Positions 1-11,051 of a stretch of DNA of 64,000 nt are shown piece after piece. Source of the stretch: Fallopia convolvulus. Taxonomy: Eukaryota; Streptophyta; Magnoliopsida; Caryophyllales; Polygonaceae. The stretch spans positions 13,173,343-13,237,342 of the forward strand of contig OZ024723.1 in assembly GCA_964016875.1 (NCBI GenBank), in the 5' to 3' direction. The notes under the pieces are model-generated. The model did not search any database. It saw only the letters and a program-made list of their open reading frames with translations, and was not told the DNA's origin. Made by a program: the position numbers and the translations under genes. Each line of letters begins with the position of its first letter. Position 1 is the stretch's first letter.

Positions 1-939
1 ATCCGCGCTAGCGGTTCGTGGAGTGTCTGCGGCCGAGGAGGATTGACTGATCCACGCCCGCGGATTATATTCGTGCTCTCGGATTCTGGTTTTTCAGCGC
101 CGCCTTCATCTTGTTTTATTTTATCTTTAAGTATTATTATATCTTTAGATCTCGGATTTATTTTTACTATTTAAGCTTAGTTTCGTTTTCACTTTAGGGT
201 TAGACATTCTAGCACACTTTCAGAGATTATTCCAGTTTTTAGTTTTATTATGGAGAACTAATTTCCCTTGGAGTTTGTTTGATCAAGGAAGCCTTTTTAT
301 GTATTTCGTGAGATTCTGGTAACTTTTTTATCCCTTGGTTAATATCAAAAACTCCTGTTTTTATTTATATGATTATCAATTGATTTCTCTTGGTGCGCAA
401 CTTGTTGAATTTGAATGATATTCTACTGTTTGGATTAGTTTGATTGTTGTCTGTGCAATCTTATTTATCCTTGAAACAACTCTTTTCTAGGACTGTGGAC
501 TAGAATTGAGAAAGAGTGTTTGATTGTTATTTTATGCATGATACTCGTAGCTTGATTGCATGAATTAATATCCTTCTATCCTTAATATTTTGAATGATTT
601 GAATTAAGTGTTCTTGTTCATATCATAATTTGGCTTGGACCATGGACAAGCAGAAATCTTTTATAAGGATTGGAATTAATAGAAAAGTGGATGAATTGAT
701 GATCGAATGATTAAAAAGGTGGAATTGATTGAATAAACTCTTCTTTCCTTCAATTGATTTAATCCCCAATAATATTTGTTTGTTTGTTTGCCTGAACTTC
801 CAAAACCCCTGTCTTGTTAATTGCTGATTGTTTAGAATCCCGATTCTCTTGGGTTCGACCCCTTGCTTGCTTACTATACTAGTTAGTAGTTTAGGGTTAT
901 TTATTTTTGATCTTGGCAACAATGATTTTAGCCGAGTCA
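1..939 (+). mobile_element. 5' LTR (partial) of Ty3/gypsy Athila/Tat-like element
   Basis: This stretch matches, in the same order, the LTR at 2830-4126. Shared blocks include the 'tattatggagaactaat' segment (248 vs 3433), 'gatcaaggaagccttttta', the 'ctgtgcaatcttatttatccttg' area and 'tttagggt.atttatttttgatct' near the end. The window starts inside it, so about 360 bp of its 5' end is missing. I end it at 939, at the 'gagtca' that also closes the other copy. The GC-rich part (1-110) aligns only loosely with 3160-3290, so the two LTRs are well diverged and the insertion is old. Confidence 0.75.
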
Positions 940-985
940 GTTTACTGTTCCCGTCAGTATTGGTGAGACAAAAGTTGAGCATTCT

Positions 986-1330
986 ATGCTTGACTTGGGA
1001 GCATTTATAAATGTCATGCCACTTAGCATATATGAGAGGTTAGGTCTAGGGCCATTACATGATTCAAATATTACTATTGAATTGGCTAATCACTCTAATG
1101 TGCATCCGAAAGGATTTATGGAAGATGTTTTAGTGCAGGTGGACGGTTCAATTTTTCCGACGGACTTCTATGTCCTGGAAATTGGTAAAGGGAGATACGA
1201 TCCTGTTTTACTGTTGGGTCCTCCATTCATGAAGACGGCGAACGCCGTGATTGATGTTGCAAAGGGCTTATTATCCATGGCACATGAGGGAAAAAAGGTC
1301 CAGTTTCAGTTAGATGAGGACCCGTTTTGA
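986..1330 (+). pseudogene. Retropepsin-like protease fragment (gypsy pol)
   Basis: The 114-codon ORF reads as a plant Ty3/gypsy aspartic protease. It has MLDLGAFINVMP near residues 1-12, where the family normally has DLGASINVMP, then IYERLGLG, a middle flap region, and VLLLGPPFMKTANAVIDV, a form of the second conserved hydrophobic block. The protease cuts Gag-Pol in the virus-like particle. Here the alanine after G replaces the usual Ser/Thr, and the active-site Asp in 'DLG' remains. It has no gag upstream and no RT downstream, ending in LDEDPF just before the 3' non-coding block. Residual coding sequence is far likelier than a working gene. Confidence 0.75.
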
Positions 1331-2349
1331 GCTATAAAAAGACGTCGGGCCATCGACGTTAAACAAAGGCGCTGCTCGGGAGGCAACCCGAGGTAAGTTT
1401 TTCTTTTCTTTTTGTCTTTTTAGTTTTACTTTTAGTTTCATTTTGGTTTTGTCGTGGTAACTTGCAGGTACAATTTTTCAAATCTCGAAGATAGTGCAAA
1501 CTGAGGCGAGGACCCGAGGCCGCGACTGGACCTGCGCTCGCGGGTCTGCCATGACGGAATCAAGTTTTTGTTTTTATTAAAAAAAACAAAATAATAAAAA
1601 AATAAATAAAAGTTTTTCGGGTGAAACCCCCGAAATAAAAGGTTTTCATGTGAAACCCCCAAGATTCTACCTTCTATTTTCCATCCTTCTATCTTTTCCA
1701 TCTTCTACTATCTCCATCCTTTTTGGAAGATTTATGTCCGCCCATGGTCATCCTCAAGTATGGGGGAATCTTCATTTTCAAGGCTCGTACTACATTAATG
1801 CTTAAGGTGAGATTTAGAGTTCGTTTGTGAGTTTGTGTTCAGTATTGATGATCGTGTTTTTTGTTGTCGCTTCACACGATGTATGCAAAATCAACCATTT
1901 TTTTCGCGATCAGAGCACCCGCACCTGCAGTTTTTCCTAACGACGGACTGTCTGAAGATTTTTGAGCTACACATCCATGCCTTTGTGGAGTTCATTCATA
2001 TCTTCTTTCGTATGTGAGTCTTCTGATTTTCCTCTTCTATGCTTAATTCCTTTCTCTTTACTTCATTGAGGACAATGAAGGATTTAAGTATGGGGGAGGA
2101 AGTACTCGCTATGCTTATCTTCGATAGTTGCTTTTCAATTTCAGTTTATTTTTATGAGATTTTTGTTCCATGTTTTGTATAGAGAAAGTTTAAAAAAATA
2201 AATGAAAAAGCCATAAAAAAAGAGTAAAAAGGCATAGAAAATCTTGGGATGAGCTGAAAATCCGAAAGGGCGACTTAGGTAATAAGCAGGTAACCGGGAC
2301 CAGATTAGGCTGGAGTAATAAGAGGTTTATGAGAGATGTGAGTATATGT

Positions 2350-2551
2350 GAGCACACCTAAAGAAAAATGAAAAGAGTGATTAGGTGAAAACCCGAAAGG
2401 GTGCCTAAGTAGAATGAGTGATAAAATTAGAGTGTTTAGGATTTCATTCTGAGCACACCTAAAGAAAAATGAAAAGAGTGATTAGGTGAAAACCCGAAAG
2501 GGTGCCTAAGTAGAATGAGTGAAAAAATTAGAGTGTTTAGGATTTCATTCT
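2350..2551 (+). repeat. Two tandem 101-bp units
   Basis: Unit 2350-2450 ('gagcacacctaaagaaaaat...') is repeated at 2451-2551 with one visible difference (gataaaatt vs gaaaaaatt). A more decayed relative with 'gaaaatccgaaagggcgac' lies at 2256-2280. Such near-identity inside an otherwise old element points to a recent local duplication. Confidence 0.9.
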
Positions 2552-2812
2552 AATTTGGGGCTTGGGGATTACATCTTAGATGCCGGGTAGATCCTAGGAT
2601 GCTCTACAATTTTTAGAGCTTGAGAGTTGATTTTTATATGTGTTCTAGTGAGGTGTGTGTTTGAGCTTTCATGTCTTTGCTCATTATTTTCTCTTTTTTG
2701 GGTTCGGGTTAGTGAGGTGAGTGTTTTTTTTGTCTTCCCTTGTACTACGATGTAAACCTTGATAGGATTTCTTGTTAGATTTATTTTGAGCTTACTCGAG
2801 GACGAGCAAGGT

Positions 2813-2829
2813 TTAAGTATGGGGGAATT
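2813..2829 (+). other. Polypurine tract of gypsy element
   Basis: The purine-rich run 'aagtatgggggaatt' sits immediately before the TGATATG start of the 3' LTR, the position where plus-strand priming occurs in LTR retrotransposons. Confidence 0.7.
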
Positions 2830-4126
2830 TGATATGTTCTCTTTAGTATAGGTTAACTCTTGTATTTTAGGTATGATTTGAGTGTGTTTAGGTTAGTTTT
2901 GAGTATAATTATAATATGAAGACTAAAGACACGATTTGAAGAATTGCAAGAGTTTTGAAGACAAATGTTGATTTGGAGTTGTTTTGACGCTATTTTCTTG
3001 TGACGCATAGTTCGGGAGCTACGGTGATCGGATGAAGCTGAATTTGATATCATTGGAAAGCTAACTCGAAGAGGTACAATTTATGTTTTTATGGCGAGTT
3101 CAAATTCCAAATCTAAGTGGGTCAAAACCACCTCCAAAGTTGACACCAGTAAGCTGTCAAAAGACCCGCGACCGCGGGTTGAGACCCGCGCCCGTGGTAA
3201 GTGCCGATTCCGCGAGGGCTGAGACGTCGGTGGAGCCGCGCCCGCGGGTGATGACCCGCGCTCGCGGGTGGTGTTTTCCGCGCCGACTTCGTTTCGTTTT
3301 ATTTTATCTTTTTATTATATTATTATACCTAGTTTTATTTCGGTTGTTTCTAGTATTTAAGCCTAGTTTCGTACTCAGTTTGAGAGACTTCGATCTAGAT
3401 TTTATTTCATTTTAATCTAGTTTTATTTATGTTATTATGGAGAACTAATCTTCCTTAGAGTTTTTTGATCAAGGAAGCCTTTTTATTGAATTCGTGAGAT
3501 TCTGGTAATTTTCTATCCTTTGGTTAATATCAAAACTCTTGTTTTTATTTATATGATCTATGTTTGATTTTATGAGCCTGATCAACTTGTTTGATTGACT
3601 TAGATCTACTGTTTGGATTAGGTTTGATTGTTGTCTGTGCAATCTTATTTATCCTTGAAACAACTCTTTTCCAGGACCGTGGACTGGAATTGAGAAAGAG
3701 TGTTTGAATGTTATTTTATGCATGAGACTCGTTGTTTGATTGCATGAATTGATTTCCTTTTATCCTTAATATTTTGCATGATTTGAATTAAGCGTTCTTG
3801 TTCATATCATAATTTCGCTTGGACCGTGTACAAGCGGAAATCTTTTATAAGGATTGGAATTAACCTGGGAATTATAGAAAAGTGGATGAATTTATGATCG
3901 AATAATTAAAAAGGTGGAATTGATTGAATGAACTCTGCTTTCCTTTTATTGATTTGAAACTTAATTCTGTTTGCCTGCTTAAACCCCAAAACCCTTGCTT
4001 TTGTTCTTTGCTGATTGTTCAGAATACCGATTCTCTTGTGTTCGATCCCTTACTTGCATGCTATACTTGGTTTGTAATTTAGGGTAATTTATTTTTGATC
4101 TCGGCATAACGACTTTAGTCGAGTCA
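2830..4126 (+). mobile_element. 3' LTR of the gypsy element
   Basis: It begins TGATATGTTC directly after the polypurine tract and ends 'gtcgagtca', matching the end of the first copy at 939. Length is about 1297 bp. It contains a cluster of GC-rich near-palindromes (3165-3270, for example cccgcgaccgcggg and cccgcgcccgtgg). The next base, 4127, is already inside a FAR1/Mutator reading frame, so the right edge is well placed. The expected 5-bp target duplicate (ATAAG, 4127-4131) on the far side lies outside the window. Confidence 0.75.
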
Positions 4127-4527
4127 ATAAGTTCATCAATATCGGGATTCGATGTTGCCATATGTTTTTCGTATTCAAAAACATTGGCTTGAAGAAGGTG
4201 CCAACTAAATACATCAAGAATAGATGGATGAAGAAATCAAATTTGACTCATACTTTTGAGATAGAAGGTTCAACAGTTGACCAATGGGATGTGATGGATT
4301 AGAAGAAGTTGTTGATTGCCGATTTATTGGGCGAGTTATATTCTTGCATTAATGCCATAAGGGACAACACAGAACACCTCAAAGAGTTGATATGTTTCTT
4401 GAAGGAAAAAAAGGAAACCTATCTGAGCTTATTGGGAGGGGAATCATCTACATCAATAAGGCAGAGTTCAATTCAAACATTTTTGCGAAACAAACCGAGT
4501 GTTATTGACGTACACCCTCCTGAATGA
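4127..4527 (+). pseudogene. C-terminal fragment of FAR1/FHY3-like or Jittery-type Mutator transposase
   Basis: Reading from 4132 gives FINIGIRCCHMFFVFKNIG, then VPTKYIKNRWMKK. This is the C-terminal half of the SWIM zinc finger (the G-I-x-C-x-H part) followed by the IPxxYIxxRW motif that marks FAR1-related factors and the Mutator transposases they descend from. It continues through LLGELYSCINAIRDNTEHLKE and ends with TGA at 4527. An in-frame TAG lies at 4300-4302. The N-terminal part, including the DDE catalytic core, is cut away by the LTR element ending at 4126. A ULP1-like gene converges on it from 5110, which favours a transposase over a host FAR1 factor. FAR1/MULE ancestry is clear; which of the two is inference. 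Confidence 0.75.
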
Positions 4528-4559
4528 GCAGTGACAAAGGGTAGGAAGAAAGAAGGACG

Positions 4560-4890
4560 TATTATGAACAAATTTACTATTTAATGAACAAACCCTTTTA
4601 TTTTTCAATTAATGTATTTCCATGTATATATATATATATTTTCCATGAACAAATCATACATTAATGATGAACAAAACCTTTAAATAAAATGAAACAATCT
4701 TAAAACTCTTCAACAAAAACACATATTCTTTATCCATGACCAAATCAAAGCTATTGATGAACAAATCTAAGGTATCGATGAACAAATTAAGAACGCATAT
4801 TCTTTATCGATGAACAAATCAAAGGTATTGATGAACAAAACTAAGGTATCAATGAACAAATCTAAGGTGTTGATGAACAAATTAAAATTA
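4560..4890. repeat. 21-bp ATGAACAAA repeat, cluster 1
   Basis: The word (a/g)atgaacaaa recurs about ten times. From about 4752 several copies stand exactly 21 bp apart, with a variable spacer such as 'tctaaggtatc'. It lies between the two convergent genes. A TA run at 4625-4638 sits inside. Confidence 0.85.
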
Positions 4891-6649
4891 ATAATTTTTT
4901 TTGAATCAAATGTCACACACTAACACAAAAAACCTGTTCAACAACCATCATCAACAACTCCATTGAAGGGAATATACAACACTATACAAAAGAAAAGCCA
5001 AATGTCTGCATCATTTAACCCATACACCACCATTAACTGTATTCTAAAAAACCTTCCACAAAAACAAACCATTCCAAAATGTTTTCCAACCAACACAGAT
5101 CATTGTACATCACTTCTTGTTCTTTGACTTCTTTGTAGGAGAAGCACGAGAGACAACTGTCGGTTTACGCGGGACAAATTCTTGAACAAGCTTTTCAAAT
5201 TTTTCCTTGTGTTCAGTCAATGGACTCAACAACAATTCATTGTAGTACCTGATCCTCAAATCATCAAGTTGCTACTGATCGTGTTTATTAAGTCCACAAG
5301 CCCAACCAGACAAGCCATTGCCAAAGTATGTCTCCATGTGCCGCATCATGAAAATTCCACAATCAGTCTTGTTTCTATTATCTCAACAATTCATCTCAAG
5401 ACGTTCATATAGAACCCTATCCACATCTTCGAACAAAGCAGCCTTTGCATTCATATTGAGCGTCTTCATAAGCTCGACAAAGAGCATTCTCTAAATAAAT
5501 AACAACAAGAAACAAAACAACTCATTCAATATTAAACACACGTGTCAATGCTGAAAAATAAACTATTACAAATTCCAAAAACAAATAAAACTCACAAATT
5601 TAGCAGGTACGTGCTCATACTTTGCTTCCAAGGGCACCTTCTTCATCGAGTTATCAATTATGTGGAAACTTGACACTCTCACATTCAACGCAATACAATA
5701 GTAATGCGATGAGGTACAAATAGAAAACACAAACTGTAAAAATGCAGAGGAAAACAGGCATGAAAAAACCTTATATTGATTAAAAACAACATAGTGAAGA
5801 GTCAATCTTTTTAATGAACAAATAGCTAATACCTCTGAACAAATATGTAGTATTGATGAACAAATAAAAGAATATCAATGAACAAAAATGTTATATTAAT
5901 GAACAAAAATGCATACCAGGCAAATCTTGTGCACATTAATCCACTTGAATTTAGCAAGAGTGTCATCAACGACATTAATGAAAAATCCTATGGAATCCAG
6001 ATCACTAAAATCCTTTTTCAGTGGAAAGGCCTGCAAAATATATACAAGCATAAATTAGATTGAGAATTTTAAAAGTCATGAAATAAGGCAATGTGAATAT
6101 AAAAAAACCTTTTTCTTACCAAATAATCAGGAGACATAAAAAACCTCAAGGGTTTTGAGTCGCTTTTCCACTTCTCTTGAAAATTCAGATAACATCTCCA
6201 AATACCGATTATGTTTGTTTCCACTTCAAATTTTACAGCCATCGAAATAAAATCTTTTTCCTTGGCGGAAACATGATTCATCTTGAACACTTCAATACTA
6301 CACAAATCAGAAACATAATACAAAAATGATCAATTTTAATAATAAAATCAACTTGAAGATATAAAAAGAGCAATATGTAAAGAAAAACTACCATTCTACG
6401 TACTGTTACCCGCTTTGATCAAGAATGTCTTAAATCAACCACTTGAATAGTTTGTTTGCAGTTGGAGATACTTCTTCTGTCAAAACCACACTCCTTTCCA
6501 TGTAAGGTGACTTCACATAATCAAAAGGCTTAGATATTCTTTTATGTAGTACATCCTCACCAGTAAGTTTAACCCCAACAGGAGTGTCGATTGAACTAGA
6601 ACCAACATCCTGCATCTGCTTGTTGATCTACAAATGTAAAAACACATAT

Positions 6650-6745
6650 TATTCATGAACAAACTAGATACAAAATCAATGAACAAATGTCATAGTACTT
6701 ATGAACAAATAAGCAAAATCAATGAACAATATCAATGAACAAACC
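6650..6745. repeat. 21-bp ATGAACAAA repeat in ULP1-like intron
   Basis: Five copies of atgaaca(a) occur at about 6652, 6680, 6703, 6721 and 6734, filling the intron between the coiled-coil exon and the exon ending near 6626. Similar copies at 5815-5910 fill another intron of the same gene. Confidence 0.8.
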
Positions 6746-8382
6746 TCATCATGAATCTTGTTCAACTCCTCTTCAAGTTTCTGCTTTGCTTCATCCTCCT
6801 TCTGCTTATTTATCTCCTCTTGTTTCCTCTTCAACTTCATGCCCATTCTCATTGTTTCCGCATCCCTTTCCTGTTTCTTCTTCTTTTTCTCCTCTTCCTT
6901 TTTCTTCTCTTCTTCAATCTTCTTTTTTGCCTCGGCATATTCCTTCTTCCTCTTCTCTTCCTCTTCTTCTTTTCCTCTTGCCTCCTCTTCACCTCCTCTT
7001 GCCTTCTCTGTTGTTCAACCTCCTCAAACCTCTTCTTCTCTTCCTCCTCTACCTTCCTCTTTTCCTCATCATGTCTTCTCTTTTCATCCAACTCTACTTC
7101 TCTCTTCTTCTCTTCCTCTTCCTTGTTCCTCTTCTTCTCTTCCTCATCTTCCATCCTCTTAACCTCTTCTAGCCGCCTCTTTTCTTCCTCAGCTAGTTTT
7201 CTCCTTTTCTCCTCCTCCTCTTCCCGCTTTTTCTTCTCTTCCTCTTCTCTTTATCTCTTCTCTTCCTCCTCAACTGCTTTTCTCTTTTTCTCTTCCTCCT
7301 CTTCCCACTTCTTCTTTTCTTCCTCTTCTGTTTTCCTCTTCTCTTCCTCCTCTTTCTTTCTCTTCTCCTCCTCTTGTATTAATGCACCCACCCTCCTTAT
7401 GGGTTCCAACAAATCCTCTTCCCGCTTCCTCTTTTCTTCTTCATCTCTTCTCCTCTTCTCCTCTTCTCCTCTTCATCCCTTTTCAGCTTCTCTTCTTCTT
7501 CTTCTTCTTCAATCCTTCTCCTAGCTTCCTCCTCCTCAGCCTTTTTCCTTGAAGCTTCCTCCTCCTCAGCCTTTTTCCTTATTTCTTCATCACTTAATCC
7601 CTTGCAAACGAATGAAATCTTTATTTCCTTCTTCCTTGTGGTGTCAACCTTCCTAGACTCATCTTCTTGCATAAGAACGCTTTCCCTAGCAATATCTGCA
7701 ACCCCAGCCGAATCATCCCTCAATGGAGACACGCCTAGGTCAAAAGAAGATAGTTCAAACCGCTCCTTTGCCTTCATTGCGGCCTCAATTTCATCCAAAA
7801 CCTTTGTTGCTTCCTCCCAGAATGAATTTTGGCTTGGCGATTCAGAATCTTCTTGGATTCCAGATTGGGATGATGATGAAACACCTTTCAAACCAAAAAG
7901 CTTCTCAAAAGCTTCATTGATCTTGTTGAAAAGTTCGTGGCTGTCAATTTCAGTTGGAGCTTTTTGCACATGATCGAGATATCTCTTCAAAGCTGATGCA
8001 AGCTCCATCGACATCTCAAGATGTTCTTTCAGAAATGACTGCACAACAAGTAATCTATATAAGTACAGAAAAAAAGACACAACATGCAAAATAAAAAATA
8101 TTGTGCAATAGAATCAAATAAACATACATCACCGCCATCGCCAAGATCAATGCCTTCTTCAAAATGTTCAGAAGCAAGGCCTTTTCCTTTACTATTGTCA
8201 GCATCACCACCAGGGATAACAAACTCCGGCAAACCTCTGAAAAACCCCTTTTCAAACCCACCCTTCGAAATCTCAAACTCTTGTCTCTCAACAAAATAAT
8301 CATGGTTGAAATGCTTGATCATGGGGAAGGATCTTGGAGTTGCAGGGCGACTGTAGATGACCATACAATCGCAATATACAAT

Positions 8383-8571
8383 CTGTCATGAACAAAAAAA
8401 ATTAAACAAATACTAATATGTCAATGAACAAATATGGATATACAAATGAACAAATTAATCTTACTAATGAACAAACATGCATAAACCAATGAACAAATAT
8501 AAGAAAAGTCAATGAACAGAAGTTTATAATGAACAAATAATTGATTATCATGAACAAATTAGAAGTCATAC
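8383..8571. repeat. 21-bp ATGAACAAA repeat filling intron 2 of the ULP1-like gene
   Basis: Eight copies of (a/c)atgaaca(a/g)a stand about 18-23 bp apart from 8389 to 8551. They occupy the whole intron between the deduced splice sites (donor at 8571, acceptor at 8383, minus strand). Confidence 0.85.
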
Positions 8572-9977
8572 CAGCAACAATATAATAGGTCCTCTGAAAA
8601 ACCCATTATTTGTTTTCCTCCATGAATCAACATTTTCAACCAACTTCTCAACAAGATGAGCACACCAATTGTACTCACCGATCTTCTTCAAGTCTACCAA
8701 ATGATCCAAGAACTTTAAGTTTACACCCCTATTCTGAATACTCTCAATACAAAGGGTGTAGAACAATATAACAAAGTTCCTCCTAAACCAAGCACCACCA
8801 TTCTCAGCCTCCTTGATCAATGTACTCAAATTCCCTATTTTGATATTAACAACATCCATCAATTTATTCTTCCTTGTCACCTCATCAATTTCATCCAACA
8901 CAAACTGTTCTCTAAATCTATTGTACGCATCTGAATGCTTGACAGTCTTTGGGACAGAAATTGTCCTTGGACCACGAGGTAGACCAAGGTAATATTGCAC
9001 AAGTTTAGGAGTTTTTCTAACACCTGGTCCATCACCGATCTTCAATGTGCATGTTGTAGGGTCAAAAGAACTAGTGACATGGTAGCACAACTTACTAGGT
9101 AGATCAGATACATTCCACTGTATGAGGTACTCAAACCCCATCTCTTTAAGCGCAGCAAACTTGCTTCCACCTCCAAAACCAGCAATTACTTCACAAATCA
9201 ACTTTGGAGAGTTCTTGGTATTCAAAGACAGATGCTCACACTTCAAAACTCTCAATGGCACTTTCGCTTTTAACTTCTTCCCAACTACAACCTTTTCCCA
9301 ACACCTTGTTATTGATCAACAACACTATCCATTTTCCTCTTCTTCCCAACCACAACCTTTTCCCAAACAACTTGTTCTTCAGCAACAACACTATCCATTT
9401 TCCTCTCATATGGTTCATTTATCATTATTCCCTTTTTAGGGATCATATCAATCAGCAACACATCATCAGAAGATTCATCAGACGCAACCTTTTTGCCATT
9501 ATCCAGCCGAGGTCTTTTCATTGATGGAGAAGACTCAACACCCGACCTTTGCCTTAAGACAGGGAATTTAGTATCCTTGAACAACTTCTTAGCTTTTGAA
9601 ACCGGTAAAACACGCTTTTTCGCTAGTGATTTTCTTCTCACATTCTTTTCACCCGTGGAAGAAGCATCACTTCCAGACTTGCTCCTGATTTCTATTACAA
9701 CAGAGGGATAAAAGACAATATAAACACATATTTTAAAAACACAAAAAACATGTCAACAACCATACAAAATAAAAATGAAAAACCTCTTCGAATAGCACAT
9801 ATTTCATCTTCTCCGATTGTCATTGTCCCAAACCTTATATGTTTACTTGTTTATTATTTGCAGAACGTTGTTTAATAGATCCTGAATGTTTATTCCCTAA
9901 ATAAACAAGAAATACAAAGCACATATTCACACATGTATTCACCACAATGTTTGAGTTTATTGATACAAATGCTGGTT

Positions 9978-10100
9978 TGTGATGAACAAATGCTAGTTTC
10001 TGATGAACAAATGCTAGTTTGTGATGTACAAATGCTAGTTTGTGATGAACAAATGCTAATTTCTGATGAACAAATACTATGCCATTTTTAATGAACAAAT
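9978..10100. repeat. 21-bp tandem repeat, cluster upstream of ULP1-like gene
   Basis: Five units of gatgaacaaatgctagtttgt-type sequence start near 9981, 10002, 10023, 10044 and 10065, exactly 21 bp apart, with one copy changed to gatgtacaaatg. One further core lies at about 10090. It precedes the ULP1-like start codon by about 150 bp. Confidence 0.9.
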
Positions 10101-11051
10101 ATGCACAAATGAATGAATGAAATTCACAGCAAGATCACCAACACTTTCCAACGCACGTATACCAAATCATTTCATGCAACTACCAAAAAGCCACAATCAC
10201 CTATTGTGAACCTCAATATCAAAAAACTGGTTAAAAAATCAAATACGCACATGCACACACAAATTGTATTTTATTCAAGTGGTAGGACCAAAAATCCAGT
10301 AAAGGAAAGTGACGATTCATGCATTTTTTTTTATTCACAAAAGCACAAAACACCAAATCGGGAGTATCAACTTCAAACAACTCAAATAAACACTAAAATA
10401 CACACAATCGATCAAACATCTATTATATACACACTCGACAAACAAAAATAACAAACAAAAAACCTAGGGTTTCAATCAAATTAAAACGAGAGATAAAAAA
10501 CTTGATTCTCTTGAGATGCACTTTGAGATTTCTCCATCTCGAACTCGATTGAGCTTTTTAATGACTTTACTGGTAAGAAATCGGCTCGTAATCACTTTGA
10601 AAAGCTTCGAACGAACGGTTTTCCGCTTGAATTTCTTGAAACGATTCGGAAACTGTAAAAGTGTGAGAGAGAAGTGGCGAGAAAGAAAGAAGACGATGGG
10701 CTTTATAAAAGGCGCGTGTCTTGTACATACGGTATAGCGCGTGTCCTTTTTTTACAGTTTTTTTTAAAAGATCAAGAAATCTCAACCGTCCGCGTTATAA
10801 GATCGAACGGTCCGGGTGCTTTCTCATTTCGCACCTGCGCAACCCTTTGCACATGAGTCTTTTTCTAATAGAAATACCTTATTTATTAGTTGTTTTTAAA
10901 AGTGCATAAATGAAATTAATTAAAAATGGAAGAGATATAGCATTCTCAATTCAGATGGCGTATTTGCCTTACTATATAGTAGACAATTGCTAATTTTTTT
11001 TTAGGAAAGTTGTATTTTATCTTATGGTGGGAGGGAGAGATTGGATATCAA
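10101..11051. other. Upstream flank, no supported gene
   Basis: This is AT-rich sequence with 'aaacctagggtttcaatc' at 10460, resembling a plant gene 5' leader, and a GC-richer block at 10640-10850 (gcgcgtgtc twice, near 10710 and 10738). Short ORFs here have no recognisable domain. If the ULP1/FAR1 pair is a Mutator-like element, its right terminal inverted repeat should lie in or just beyond this block, but I cannot see the partner repeat. Confidence 0.4.

Larger units (their letters stand above)
940..2829 (+). mobile_element. Collapsed internal region of the gypsy element
   Basis: Between the two LTRs lie only 1.9 kb instead of the many kilobases of an autonomous element. The 5' LTR runs almost directly into protease coding sequence, so the primer site and gag are lost. 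The protease ORF runs directly into the 'gctgctcgggaggcaacccg' block at 1368-1390, which in this superfamily normally lies after integrase, so RT, RNase H and integrase are lost too. The remainder is non-coding 3' sequence with the phrase 'aagtatgggggaa' or 'aagtatgggggag' at 2088 and 2815, typical of this lineage. It must be non-autonomous. Confidence 0.7.
5110..9823 (-). pseudogene. ULP1-like (peptidase C48) protease gene of Mutator-element type, degenerate
   Basis: Start ATG is at 9823. Exons read by eye: 9784-9823, 8572-9691, 8128-8382, about 6745-8038, then about 6436-6626, 6069-6322, 5925-6031, 5590-5760 and 5110-5490. The N-terminal half holds a basic region and a DUF1985/plant-mobile-type domain (FGGGSKFAALKEMGFEYL; FFRGPIILLL; SRPATPRSFP). 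A very long Glu/Lys/Arg coiled coil follows. The C-terminal half keeps the C48 triad: His in HYYCIALN (codon 5704-5706), Asp in HIIDNS (5653-5655) and Cys in DCGIFMMRH (5359-5361). This family cleaves SUMO-like tags. Lesions: a frameshift near 9300 in a short protein repeat, frame breaks in the coil, stops near 6432, at 5383-5385 and near 5264. Conserved catalytic residues with several breaks suggest recent decay. Confidence 0.75.

Noticed and set aside
4127..4527. Functional FAR1/FHY3 transcription factor gene
   Set aside because: Only the C-terminal end is present, with an in-frame stop, next to a ULP1-like gene as in Mutator-like elements.
4752..4890. CRISPR-like array (short repeat with variable spacers)
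   Set aside because: Plant nuclear context, repeat core only 9-10 bp and spacers 11-12 bp; it is a minisatellite.
6735..7524. Three overlapping plus-strand ORFs rich in Ser, Leu and Phe
   Set aside because: They are the antisense of the Glu/Lys/Arg coiled coil of the ULP1-like gene; low-complexity purine-rich coding makes open antisense frames.
10516..10909. Small ORFs on both strands upstream of the ULP1-like gene
   Set aside because: 60-73 codons, mutually overlapping in different frames, no domain or consistent start context.
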